Source: Photobacterium proteolyticum
Lineage (GTDB): Bacteria; Pseudomonadota; Gammaproteobacteria; Enterobacterales; Vibrionaceae
DNA length: 64,000 nucleotides
Direction of reading: 5' to 3'
Assembly (NCBI RefSeq): GCF_001939735.1
Contig: NZ_MJIL01000069.1
Span: 186,001-250,000 of the forward strand
Part shown: positions 46,921 to 54,918 of the stretch, one piece after another
How positions within the stretch are numbered: the first letter of the stretch is position 1
How the letters are laid out: every line of letters starts with the position of its first letter
Translations under genes and position numbers: made by a program
Notes under the pieces: generated by a model
Told to the model about the DNA's origin: nothing
Database searches by the model: none
What the model saw: the letters and a program-made list of their open reading frames with translations, nothing else

Positions 46921-47423
46921 TGAAACAAATTAGTGCCATGCTGCTGGCTTTCGGGCTGGTATTTGCTGCGGCTCTTCCTGCGTCGGCTGCTATCGATGTC
47001 TATGAGTTTGAATCCGCAGAGCAGGAAAAAGCATTTCAGAACCTGACGGCAACACTGCGTTGTCCTAAGTGTCAGAACAATACAATTGCAGACTCGAATG
47101 CTGAACTGGCCAAAGATATGCGCCAGAAAGCGTATGATATGCTGAGCGAAGGCAAAAGCGAGCAAGATGTAGTCGACTACATGATTGCGCGCTACGGTAA
47201 CTTCGTTACTTACGATCCGCCGTTGATGCTATCGACAATTATCCTGTGGGCTGGACCATTGTTGTTCGTCTTCATTGGTTTTACCGTGCTGGTTATGCGT
47301 TCTCGCAAAACGGCAGACAAGCAGGCAGCGCCAGAGTTGGAAGCTGATGAAGAGCAACGCCTGAAAGCGCTGTTGAAAGAGATGGAACAACAAAATCCGA
47401 ATAACGACGGGAAGGTGAAGTAA
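46917..47423 (+). CDS. ccmH: Cytochrome c maturation protein CcmH
   Basis: CcmH (CcmL-type) is the periplasmic thiol protein of the heme lyase complex. The 168-residue protein has a signal peptide (cleavage near residue 24, PASAA), the redox pair Cys49/Cys52 in LRCPKCQNN and a membrane segment near 105-123. It lacks the TPR part of E. coli CcmH, which is encoded separately by the next gene, ccmI. It shares one base with ccmI. Confidence 0.94.
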   Translation: MMKQISAMLLAFGLVFAAALPASAAIDVYEFESAEQEKAFQNLTATLRCPKCQNNTIADSNAELAKDMRQKAYDMLSEGKSEQDVVDYMIARYGNFVTYDPPLMLSTIILWAGPLLFVFIGFTVLVMRSRKTADKQAAPELEADEEQRLKALLKEMEQQNPNNDGKVK

Positions 47424-48646
47424 TGACGCTGTTTTGGCTAATAACCGTTGCTTTGGTTTTGGTTGCTGCGGCCATTTTTGTCGCGCCAATGTATCTTGGC
47501 AAGGCACAGGATAACGTCGCTAGCCGTGACGAGTTGAACAAGGCCTTCTTTAAAGACCGTATTAGCGAGCTGGAAAGTGAAACCAGCGAAGGCTTGGTCT
47601 CGAATCAGGATGAGCTGGTTTCTGAGTTGCAACAGTCACTGCTAGATGATGTGCCGGCCCAGGCCGAGCAGCAAAAAACGGCAGTCAGTACAGTTATGCT
47701 GATCCCGGGGCTTATCATGCTGGTGGCGGTATCGTACGGTATGTATTTCACCGTCGGTAACCTCGACAAGGTGGAGTCCTGGCAGCAGACGGTTGCTCAG
47801 CTACCAGAGCTATCTAAGCGCTTGATGGATGAGCAGGGAGCCGAGCCGTTAAGCGATGCTGAGATGAACGATCTCACCCTGGCACTGCGTACCCGTTTGC
47901 ACGACAACCCGAATGACGCAACGGGCTGGTTGCTGCTTGGCCGTATTGGGATGGCGAACCGCGATGCCGATACTGCCCAGGGGGCGATGAAGCGCGCTTA
48001 TGCATTGGAGCCGGGTAACCCGGAAATCCAGCTGAGCTATGCTCAGACGCTGATGCTGATTGGTGATCCGGCCAAGAGCGATTATGCGCGCCAACTACTG
48101 CGTAATGTGATCAAGCAAGACCACACGAATATCCGTGCAATGTCTCTGTTGGCGTTTGACTCATTTGAGCGTGGTGATTATCCGCAGGCTGTCTCTTACT
48201 GGACGATGATGAAGCGGATGATTGGTGAAGATGATCCTCGAGCCAAAATGCTGTACCGCAGTATTGAGCGGGCGCAGGCTCAGATCACTCAGGCGAGCGA
48301 ACAAGCCGCGAATCCGAAAACTGTTTCGGTGAAGGTTGAGCTTGCTCCATCAGTGACATTGCCATCACAGGGAATCGTCATTGTTTCAGTACATTCAGCT
48401 GATGGCGCGCCAATGCCTGTAGCTGCGCGTCGAATTCCGCTATCTCAGTTCCCGCTAACGCTGACATTAAGCGACAGTGATAGCATGATACCTGAGCGTT
48501 TGATGTCATCGCTGCCGACTATGATCGTCAAGGCACGTATCGACACTGATGGCAATGTAATGACCAAAAAGGGTGATTGGTACGGCCAGAGTGATGTGAT
48601 TTCGCTCGGCGGTTCCACAAATGTGCAGATAAATAAACAATACTGA
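47423..48646 (+). CDS. ccmI: Cytochrome c maturation TPR protein CcmI
   Basis: CcmI captures apocytochrome c for the heme lyase. The 407-residue protein has two membrane helices (about 3-23 and 88-109), a cytoplasmic loop between them, TPR repeats (about 130-270: ATGWLLLGRIGMANRDADTA) and a periplasmic C-terminal domain. It ends the ccm operon, followed by a strong terminator. Confidence 0.93.
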   Translation: MTLFWLITVALVLVAAAIFVAPMYLGKAQDNVASRDELNKAFFKDRISELESETSEGLVSNQDELVSELQQSLLDDVPAQAEQQKTAVSTVMLIPGLIMLVAVSYGMYFTVGNLDKVESWQQTVAQLPELSKRLMDEQGAEPLSDAEMNDLTLALRTRLHDNPNDATGWLLLGRIGMANRDADTAQGAMKRAYALEPGNPEIQLSYAQTLMLIGDPAKSDYARQLLRNVIKQDHTNIRAMSLLAFDSFERGDYPQAVSYWTMMKRMIGEDDPRAKMLYRSIERAQAQITQASEQAANPKTVSVKVELAPSVTLPSQGIVIVSVHSADGAPMPVAARRIPLSQFPLTLTLSDSDSMIPERLMSSLPTMIVKARIDTDGNVMTKKGDWYGQSDVISLGGSTNVQINKQY

Positions 48647-48667
48647 TAACATCGCTGGAACTCATGG

Positions 48668-48702
48668 AGCAGGCTGGATATCATTGTCCAGTCTGCTTTT
48701 TT
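48668..48702 (+). terminator. Intrinsic terminator of the ccm operon
   Basis: AGCAGGCTGGA (48668-48678) pairs with TCCAGTCTGCT (48687-48697), one G-U pair, with an eight-base loop, then TTTTTT. It lies 21 bases after ccmI and 20 before mlaA. Confidence 0.9.
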
Positions 48703-48721
48703 ATATCTGTGGAATAATCCC

Positions 48722-49534
48722 TTGAAAAGAATAACCCTTGTATCACTACTTCTTATTCTGGGTCTTTCGGGCTGTGCCGAGACACCAAACGATGAGTCTG
48801 TCAGCTCAGGTGCTGACACCAACGCTGAATATAGCGAGCAGGCAACTGAGTATAATGTCGAAGGTACCTATGATCCGTTCGAAGGCTTCAACCGGGCCAT
48901 GTGGACACTGAACTACGATTATCTTGATCCGTATGTGGCTCGTCCGGTATCACTGGCTTACGTCGATTATGTGCCTTCGCCAGTGAGAACGGGGATCCGT
49001 AATTTTCTGTCTAACCTCGATGAGCCGGCCAATATGGTCAACAGCATTATCATGCTCGATGGTGAGCAAGCTGTTACCCACTTCAACCGTTTTTGGATCA
49101 ACTCCGTGTTTGGCCTCGCTGGTTTGATTGATATCGCAACAGCGGCAGATATCACTAAACCTAGCGAGCGTGCATTTGGTGATTCAATGGGTTACTACGG
49201 TGTCGAAAACGGACCGTACTTTATGGTTCCGCTTTATGGCCCCGTCACACTTCGAGAAGGGGCCGGTGATTATGTAGACGGTCTTTATTTCCCGCTTAAC
49301 CTACTGACATTCTGGCAGAGCCTGGGCAAATGGGCCTTTGAAGGCATGGAAGATCGCGCAGCACTTGTCTCGCAAGAAAACTTGCTGAAAGACTCGCCAG
49401 ACCCGTACATCTTTACCCGAGATGCCTACATTCAGAACAAGAACTTCCGTGCCTTAGGCGGCGAAAGCCTGCCTGAAGAACCTGAAGATGATGAGTATCT
49501 TGATGAGTTTTTGGATGAGGTGGATGAGTTTTGA
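48722..49534 (+). CDS. mlaA: Outer-membrane lipid asymmetry lipoprotein MlaA (VacJ)
   Basis: MlaA extracts mislocalised phospholipids from the outer leaflet of the outer membrane with the Mla pathway. The start is TTG, giving a lipoprotein signal peptide with lipobox LSGC (Cys18). The 270-residue protein has the family motifs YDPFEGFNRAMWTLNYDYLD, FINSVFGLAGLID-like INSVFGLAGLIDIATA and ENGPYFMVPLYGP. The tail is very acidic. It is the last gene with core-genome composition before the AT-rich operon. I see no strong terminator after it. Confidence 0.94.
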   Translation: MKRITLVSLLLILGLSGCAETPNDESVSSGADTNAEYSEQATEYNVEGTYDPFEGFNRAMWTLNYDYLDPYVARPVSLAYVDYVPSPVRTGIRNFLSNLDEPANMVNSIIMLDGEQAVTHFNRFWINSVFGLAGLIDIATAADITKPSERAFGDSMGYYGVENGPYFMVPLYGPVTLREGAGDYVDGLYFPLNLLTFWQSLGKWAFEGMEDRAALVSQENLLKDSPDPYIFTRDAYIQNKNFRALGGESLPEEPEDDEYLDEFLDEVDEF

Positions 49535-49594
49535 CACGAACACATATAATTTTATCCCGTCCTAAGCTGTTGGTATTATGAGCTTTTTATCTGG

Positions 49595-49623
49595 GTGAAA
49601 AATCGATAAAACTTATATATAAT
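49595..49623 (+). promoter_or_regulatory. Probable sigma-70 promoter of the glycan operon
   Basis: A consensus -10 TATAAT (49618-49623) has a weak -35 GTGAAA (49595-49600) at 17-base spacing. It stands about 57 bases before the ops element, as expected for an RfaH-dependent operon. Confidence 0.6.
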
Positions 49624-49679
49624 GCTTGGCTCAGCAAAGATCATTGGTGAATGACGCTATGGGGATGCGTGAACCCTAG

Positions 49680-49690
49680 GGCGGTAGCGT
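49680..49690 (+). promoter_or_regulatory. ops (JUMPstart) element for RfaH
   Basis: GGCGGTAGCGT is an exact ops sequence, the pause and RfaH-recruitment site in leaders of long polysaccharide operons. The flanking bases CCTAGG before it and GC after it resemble the JUMPstart end. It is in the sense orientation, about 200 bases before neuD. It predicts RfaH-dependent antitermination through the roughly 14-kb operon. Confidence 0.9.
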
Positions 49691-49737
49691 GCATAAATTA
49701 CAGGTATATGTAGCACCTTGAATAAAACCATCTATGC

Positions 49738-49755
49738 ACTCATTCATGAATGAGT
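49738..49755. repeat. 18-bp perfect palindrome in the operon leader
   Basis: ACTCATTCATGAATGAGT reads the same on both strands. It lies 48 bases downstream of the ops element. With no loop, a DNA-binding site for a dimeric regulator is as likely as an RNA hairpin. Confidence 0.7.
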
Positions 49756-49893
49756 AATAAAGTTTCTATTAACATATTTAAGCTAAGAATGTATATCGCT
49801 AGCATGAATAAGCATTACTACAGCCATTGATTTGTAATAGATTGGTTTATGTTATTGAAATGTTGCATAATAATTATAACGTAGGATGATTTG

Positions 49894-50517
49894 ATGAAAA
49901 ATCAATTAATTATTATTGGTGCTGGTGGCTTTGCAAAATCAGTAGTTGATAGTATTAATTTTACAACAGAAGAAATAGTCGGGTTTATTGATAGTTATAA
50001 ACAAGGAGAACATTTAGGCATTCCTATTCTAGGGGCTAGTTTAAATGAAATAGATGATAAAGATAAATATGTTTATTTCATTTCAATTGGTGATCCTAAA
50101 GCTAGACTGTTTTGGTACAACGAGTTAGAAAAAAGAAATTTACAGCAGATAAATATAATAGATCCTACAGCAATAGTGTCTAGAACTGTGGAGTTAGGAA
50201 CAGGTATATATATCGGAAAAATGTGTATTGTTAATAGCGGTACCGTTATTCATGATGGCGCAGTTTTAAATACTCGAACGCTTATTGAGCATGGTAACCA
50301 AATTGGTTTTTGCGCAAACATATCTACAAATGTTGTGCTGAATGGCGATGTACAAGTTGGAAAATGTACTTTTGTTGGAAGTTGCACTGTTGTAAATGGT
50401 CAACTCAACATTGGAAATGAGTCAATAGTTGGCTCTGGATCAGTAGTAATTCGCGATATTCCGAATAACGTAGTTGTAGCTGGTTCTCCTACAAGATTAA
50501 TTAGAGATATTGATTAA
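49894..50517 (+). CDS. neuD: NeuD-family sugar O-acyltransferase
   Basis: NeuD-type proteins acetylate sialic acid or related sugars, or stabilise the synthase. The ATG at 49894 (207 residues) has AGGA 7 bases upstream. The N-terminus has a nucleotide/sugar-binding Rossmann-like motif (LIIIGAGGFAKSVVDSI). Residues about 90-200 form left-handed beta-helix hexapeptide repeats ending in GSGSVVIRDIPNNVVVAGSP. It is the first gene of the operon and overlaps neuB by one base (TAATG). The acyl acceptor cannot be read from sequence. Confidence 0.85.
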   Translation: MKNQLIIIGAGGFAKSVVDSINFTTEEIVGFIDSYKQGEHLGIPILGASLNEIDDKDKYVYFISIGDPKARLFWYNELEKRNLQQINIIDPTAIVSRTVELGTGIYIGKMCIVNSGTVIHDGAVLNTRTLIEHGNQIGFCANISTNVVLNGDVQVGKCTFVGSCTVVNGQLNIGNESIVGSGSVVIRDIPNNVVVAGSPTRLIRDID

Positions 50518-51557
50518 TGGATAAAATATATATTGTTGCCGAAATTGGTTGTAACCACAACGGTGATTTTGACCTAGCCAAGAAAATGGTTGAAAAGGCA
50601 AAGGAAGCTGGTGTTGATGCGGTAAAGTTTCAAACATTTAAGGCTGAACAGTTAATTTCAAAGTTTGCCCCAAAAGCTGAATATCAGATAAAAGTAACTG
50701 GAAATACTGAAAGCCAGCTTGAGATGACCCGTAAGCTAGAACTACCTTACGATGAGTTTGTTAAACTAGAAGCATATGCTATTGAATTAGGGTTAGACGT
50801 ATTTTCAACACCATTTGATTTTGATTCTATAGATTTTCTTGCAAGTCAAAATCAGAAAATGTGGAAGATCCCATCAGGTGAGTTGTTGAATCTTCCATAT
50901 TTGGAAAAAATTGCAAATCTAGATATCGAAGGTAAGGAATTAGTATTATCAACTGGTATGGCTACCGTAGATGAGATTAAAATGTCTCTTGCTGTACTAG
51001 AAAAAAACAATGTACCAAAAGATTCAATTACAATTCTTCATTGTAATACTGAATACCCAACGCCATTTGAGGATGTAAATCTAAACTCGATCACAGGACT
51101 ACAGAAAGAGTTTGGAGATTATAAGATTGGTTTTTCAGATCATTCACCTGGTTATTTTGCGGGGATTGCAGCAGTTCCATATGGAATCACTTTCATCGAA
51201 AAACATTTTACACTAGATAAGAATTTTGATGGACCTGACCACAAAGCATCGGTGACACCAGAGGAGTTGACGCTACTTTGTCAGGGTATTAGAGCTGTAG
51301 AGAGCTCTTTAGGTTCTCATGAGAAAATAGTAACCAAATCCGAAAAGAAAAATAAAATTGTAGCTCGTAAATCAATCGTTGCTAAAACAGCTATTAAAGC
51401 TGGTGAGGTATTTACGATCGACAATATTACAACTAAACGACCAGGAAATGGAATTAGTCCTATGTCCTGGTATGAAGTATTAGGTAAAGTCGCAGAAAAA
51501 GATTTTTCTGAAGATGAACTAATAGAACATAGTGAATTTGTAGCTCAAGAGGTTTAA
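50517..51557 (+). CDS. neuB: N-acetylneuraminate synthase NeuB
   Basis: NeuB condenses phosphoenolpyruvate with ManNAc (or a related 6-carbon sugar) to form sialic acid. The 346-residue protein has the TIM-barrel NeuB domain (VAEIGCNHNGDFDLAKKMVE, DAVKFQTFKAEQLISKFAPK, IGFSDHSPGYFAGIAAVPYG, IEKHFTLDKNFDGPDHKAS). A C-terminal SAF antifreeze-like domain (about 285-346) follows. The neuC neighbour, a hydrolysing UDP-GlcNAc 2-epimerase, favours the ManNAc/Neu5Ac branch over pseudaminic acid. Confidence 0.93.
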   Translation: MDKIYIVAEIGCNHNGDFDLAKKMVEKAKEAGVDAVKFQTFKAEQLISKFAPKAEYQIKVTGNTESQLEMTRKLELPYDEFVKLEAYAIELGLDVFSTPFDFDSIDFLASQNQKMWKIPSGELLNLPYLEKIANLDIEGKELVLSTGMATVDEIKMSLAVLEKNNVPKDSITILHCNTEYPTPFEDVNLNSITGLQKEFGDYKIGFSDHSPGYFAGIAAVPYGITFIEKHFTLDKNFDGPDHKASVTPEELTLLCQGIRAVESSLGSHEKIVTKSEKKNKIVARKSIVAKTAIKAGEVFTIDNITTKRPGNGISPMSWYEVLGKVAEKDFSEDELIEHSEFVAQEV

Positions 51558-51565
51558 CTGAAAGC

Positions 51566-52822
51566 ATGACTCTCAAAAAAATTGCAATCATTCCTGCACG
51601 CTCAGGCTCAAAAGGCTTGCCAAATAAAAATATATTAATGTTATTAGATAAGCCTTTGATAGCTTACAGTATTGAAGCGGCAATTGAGTCGGGTGTATTT
51701 GAGAGAGTCATTGTTTCCACAGACTCATTGGAATATGCACGAATTTCAGAGCAATATGGTGCAGAAGTTCTAATGAGAAGCCCAGAGTTAGCATCTGACA
51801 CAGCTTCTTCATATATGGTAATAGAAGATGTATTAAAAAGAACGAATGCTAAGCCAAAAGACTCGTTTGTTCTTTTACAACCGACATCACCATTCAGAAC
51901 TAGTGCACATATACAGGAAGCTGTGTCATTGTTCGATTCATCAGATGCAAAGTTTTCAGTATCAATGGTTGAAAGTGAGAAAAGTTCTTCGTTGATTAAG
52001 CCTCTAAATGAAGGAACGCTCAGCGAATTTGATATTGATTTTAGCAATTACAGGCGACAAGATTCTAAGGAATATACACCAAATGGCGCTATATTCATTG
52101 CTGAAAACGAAGCTTACCAAAGAAAGAAACACTTTTTTGGAGCATCAAGTCTGGCCTATGTCATGGGCAAAGAAGACTCAGTAGATATCGATGATGCTCT
52201 GGATTTTGAGTTCGCTATTACAATTGCTACAAAGAGAAAGAAAAGCCAAGTGCTTCTTGACTCGATAAAAAATAGAATTGAAACGAAAAAGAAAGATATG
52301 ACGAGTGAGAAAGACATCACTCTTCTTGGACATTCACTGTTTGATTATTGGAATGTTGAGTTCCTTTCAAACCAGAGCGTCAATAATCTTGGTATTGCCG
52401 GTATCAGCACAAAGGAATACTTAGAGCTAATTTTAGAAAAGAAATTGATAAAATGTATAGGCAATAAGGTGGTTCTGTTTGCTGGTACTAATGATGTAGT
52501 GATCAATGGCTGGAGAAAAGAAGATACTCTTAAATGGATAAAGCAAAGTATTAAATTAATAAAATTAATAAATAGTAATGCTGAAATTTATCTTTTTGAA
52601 GTACCATTGATTAGAGGTCGTATAGACAGAAATAACTCAGTGATTAACGAATTAAATCAATTTTTGATTAGCGAGCTGGAAGGTGATGTTAATTGGATTG
52701 GTCTAAATGAACACTTCTCCGACGAGTTTGGGTGTTTACGCTCAGAATATACTTCTGATGGTTTGCACTTTACAGATCTTGCTTATGAAAAATTAACAGC
52801 AATAGTTGAAAGGTATGTGTAA
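51566..52822 (+). CDS. neuA: Bifunctional NeuA: CMP-sialate synthetase plus SGNH esterase
   Basis: NeuA activates sialic acid as CMP-sialic acid. The 418-residue protein has the cytidylyltransferase domain at 1-225 (IIPARSGSKGLPNKN; STDSLEYARISEQYGAEV; LLQPTSPFRTSAHI). A fused SGNH-hydrolase domain at 250-418 shows GHSLFDYW (255-262), the Gly block NNLGIAGIST, GTND (307-310) and the Asp/His pair DGLH (398-401). The layout and length match E. coli K1 NeuA, whose C-terminal domain is a sialic acid O-acetylesterase. The SGNH first block reads GHS rather than GDS. Confidence 0.92.
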   Translation: MTLKKIAIIPARSGSKGLPNKNILMLLDKPLIAYSIEAAIESGVFERVIVSTDSLEYARISEQYGAEVLMRSPELASDTASSYMVIEDVLKRTNAKPKDSFVLLQPTSPFRTSAHIQEAVSLFDSSDAKFSVSMVESEKSSSLIKPLNEGTLSEFDIDFSNYRRQDSKEYTPNGAIFIAENEAYQRKKHFFGASSLAYVMGKEDSVDIDDALDFEFAITIATKRKKSQVLLDSIKNRIETKKKDMTSEKDITLLGHSLFDYWNVEFLSNQSVNNLGIAGISTKEYLELILEKKLIKCIGNKVVLFAGTNDVVINGWRKEDTLKWIKQSIKLIKLINSNAEIYLFEVPLIRGRIDRNNSVINELNQFLISELEGDVNWIGLNEHFSDEFGCLRSEYTSDGLHFTDLAYEKLTAIVERYV

Positions 52823-53989
52823 ATGAAAAAACTACTATGTGTAACTGGTTCTAGAGCAGAATATGGAATCATGCGTAGACTATTGTTGGAATTGAATAAA
52901 GACCCAAATATATGTCTTTCGATAGTAGCAACGGGGATGCACTGTGATCCAAAATTTGGAAGCACGTACAAGAATATCGAAGAAGATGGTTTTACAATTG
53001 ATAAAATGATTCCTATCGATATCGATACATCAACAAATTCTAAAGTACTAAACTCAATGTCTATTTGTCAAAGTGGATTTGGAGAGTATCTAGAGTTTAA
53101 TAAATTTGATGCAATATTAATTCTTGGCGATCGCTACGAGATTTTTTCTGTTGCCATTGCAGCTGCAATACATAATATTCCCCTGATTCACTTACATGGT
53201 GGTGAGAAGACGCTTGGAAATTATGATGAGTTTATTCGCCATGCTATTACGAAAATGAGTAAGTTGCATTTAGCATCAACAGAAGAATATAGACAGAGAA
53301 TAATTCAGATGGGTGAAGAACCTAGCTCTGTTTATAATATCGGCGCACTAGGTGCCGAGAATGCAGCAATTCTTGATTTACCAAATACAACACAACTAGA
53401 GAAGAAATTCGGTTCGTTCGTTAAACCGTATTTCATGGTTGTATTTCACCCAGAAACACTAACAAATGTAAGTTTGGAATCACAGGTTAAAGAAGTTCTG
53501 GCTGCAATATCCGAGTATATGCCTGAGTATGACTTTGTATTTATCGGTTCTAACTCCGATACAGGTTCGGATAAAATTACAGAATTAGTTTCAAAGTATT
53601 GTCATGATAATAATCTTCGCTATATGACTTCTGTATCTTCAGAAGAGTACTTAGCATTAAATAAGTATTCATGTGGACTAATTGGCAATTCTTCTTCTGG
53701 ACTTATCGAAATTCCTACTCTAGGTGTTGCAACTGTCAACATTGGTGACAGGCAAAAAGGAAGAGTAAGAGGTAATTCTGTCTTTGATACACCTTGTGAT
53801 AAGAATTCTATAATCGAAGCTATAGAGAGTAGCCTAAAGCTAGAGTCATCGAATATTAACAATCCTTATTATCAAAAAGGCGTTCTTGATGAAGCATTAG
53901 TGCGAATTAGTGAATTTTTAAATAGTAAATTAATTACTCTTCCGAAAGACTTTTTTGATATCAATTCAAACGCCACGGAGGGGTTATGA
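52823..53989 (+). CDS. neuC: UDP-GlcNAc 2-epimerase (hydrolysing) NeuC
   Basis: NeuC makes ManNAc from UDP-GlcNAc, the first step of sialic acid synthesis. The 388-residue protein is a GT-B-like epimerase with CVTGSRAEYGIMRRLLLEL at the start. Further motifs are ILGDRYEIFSVAIAAAIHNI, HLHGGEKTLGNYDEFIRHAI, HPETLTNVSL and IGNSSSGLIEIPTLGVATVN. It starts directly after the neuA stop. The D-B-A-C order is complete for synthesis and activation. A UDP-diNAcBac epimerase for legionaminic acid is a less likely alternative. Confidence 0.92.
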   Translation: MKKLLCVTGSRAEYGIMRRLLLELNKDPNICLSIVATGMHCDPKFGSTYKNIEEDGFTIDKMIPIDIDTSTNSKVLNSMSICQSGFGEYLEFNKFDAILILGDRYEIFSVAIAAAIHNIPLIHLHGGEKTLGNYDEFIRHAITKMSKLHLASTEEYRQRIIQMGEEPSSVYNIGALGAENAAILDLPNTTQLEKKFGSFVKPYFMVVFHPETLTNVSLESQVKEVLAAISEYMPEYDFVFIGSNSDTGSDKITELVSKYCHDNNLRYMTSVSSEEYLALNKYSCGLIGNSSSGLIEIPTLGVATVNIGDRQKGRVRGNSVFDTPCDKNSIIEAIESSLKLESSNINNPYYQKGVLDEALVRISEFLNSKLITLPKDFFDINSNATEGL

Positions 53990-54903
53990 ATCCAATAATG
54001 TTCCATTACTTTCATGATGATGGTGAAAATTATCGTAATACTCAAGGAGCGTTAACCTCAACTGAACTTGAGCGAATTATTAATCATAAAGATATAACAG
54101 TTCTTGATGTTGATGAGTGGCACGCTAAACTGGAAAATGGCACCTTAAAAGATGATGAAACTTGTTTTACGTTCGATGATGGCATTCGTGAACAATTAGA
54201 CATCGCTTTGCCTGTTTTAGATAAATATAATATTAAAGCCAATTTTAATATATGCTCCTTTCAATTCCTTAAAGAAAAAGATAACTTTGAAATCTATCGA
54301 TACTTTAAGAATTATTATTTTGATGATATTGAAAGTTATTATAAAGAATATTTTTCACATTGTAAGTCGATGCTTGCCGAATACTATGACGAAATTAATG
54401 AGAATGTTGACTTTTCAACCTATCTTGAAAAATCTACTTTTTATACGTATAATGACCGAAAGTTTAGATATTTCCGTGATGAAATATTAAAAAAAGATCA
54501 TTTCAAAATTCTTGATCGAATGATCGAAAAAGAGAAAATTGATCCTGAAATCGTGCATAGTAAATTATGGATTTCACCAGAAGAGCTTAAGATAATAAGT
54601 GATAGCGGTCATACAATAGGGCTACATACACACGAGCATCCAACTGATTTGTGTTCTTGGGAATATGAAGCACAGCTCAACAGCTTAAAGAAAAATAAAG
54701 AAATTCTTGAAGGTATAATTGATAAGGAAATTATACATTGTGCTTACCCTTGTGGTAAGAAAAACAAAGATACTTACAAAGTCATGAGTGAGTTAAATAT
54801 TGAATATGCTTATGCTGCTCACGACTTTGAATTTGAACAAGATGGTTTAAATATCCCTCGATGTGATAGCACTAATGTTGCTAAACATTTTGACATTAAA
54901 TAA
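53986..54903 (+). CDS. NodB-type polysaccharide deacetylase
   Basis: This 305-residue protein has the NodB homology catalytic motifs TFDDG (62-66), HTHEH (214-218) and YPCGKKNKDTYKVM. These belong to metal-dependent deacetylases that remove N- or O-acetyl groups from amino sugars. There is no signal peptide, so it should act in the cytoplasm on a precursor or lipid-linked intermediate. An insertion of about 110 residues separates the two motif blocks. It overlaps neuC by 4 bases. Substrate unknown; removing an acetyl group before a new acyl group is added is an attractive role given the next genes. Confidence 0.82.
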   Translation: MNPIMFHYFHDDGENYRNTQGALTSTELERIINHKDITVLDVDEWHAKLENGTLKDDETCFTFDDGIREQLDIALPVLDKYNIKANFNICSFQFLKEKDNFEIYRYFKNYYFDDIESYYKEYFSHCKSMLAEYYDEINENVDFSTYLEKSTFYTYNDRKFRYFRDEILKKDHFKILDRMIEKEKIDPEIVHSKLWISPEELKIISDSGHTIGLHTHEHPTDLCSWEYEAQLNSLKKNKEILEGIIDKEIIHCAYPCGKKNKDTYKVMSELNIEYAYAAHDFEFEQDGLNIPRCDSTNVAKHFDIK

Positions 54904-54918
54904 TTGGAGCAGATAATT

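Larger units (their letters stand above)
49535..49893 (+). other. mlaA-neuD intergenic leader region
   Basis: This gene-free stretch of 359 bases marks the junction between core genome and glycan operon. It contains a sigma-70-like promoter (49595-49623), an ops/JUMPstart element (49680-49690) and an 18-bp perfect palindrome (49738-49755). A further AT-rich leader runs up to the neuD ribosome site (AGGA at 49883). A leader of about 260 bases before the first gene is typical of RfaH-controlled glycan operons. Confidence 0.8.

Noticed and set aside
49894-53989. neu genes as a flagellin glycosylation locus
   Set aside because: Nonulosonate genes near flagellin genes often glycosylate flagellin, but here they lie 44 kb from the flagellins, behind an ops leader, and with a KpsMT-like exporter and polysialyltransferase-like gene, which points to a capsule or surface polysaccharide.
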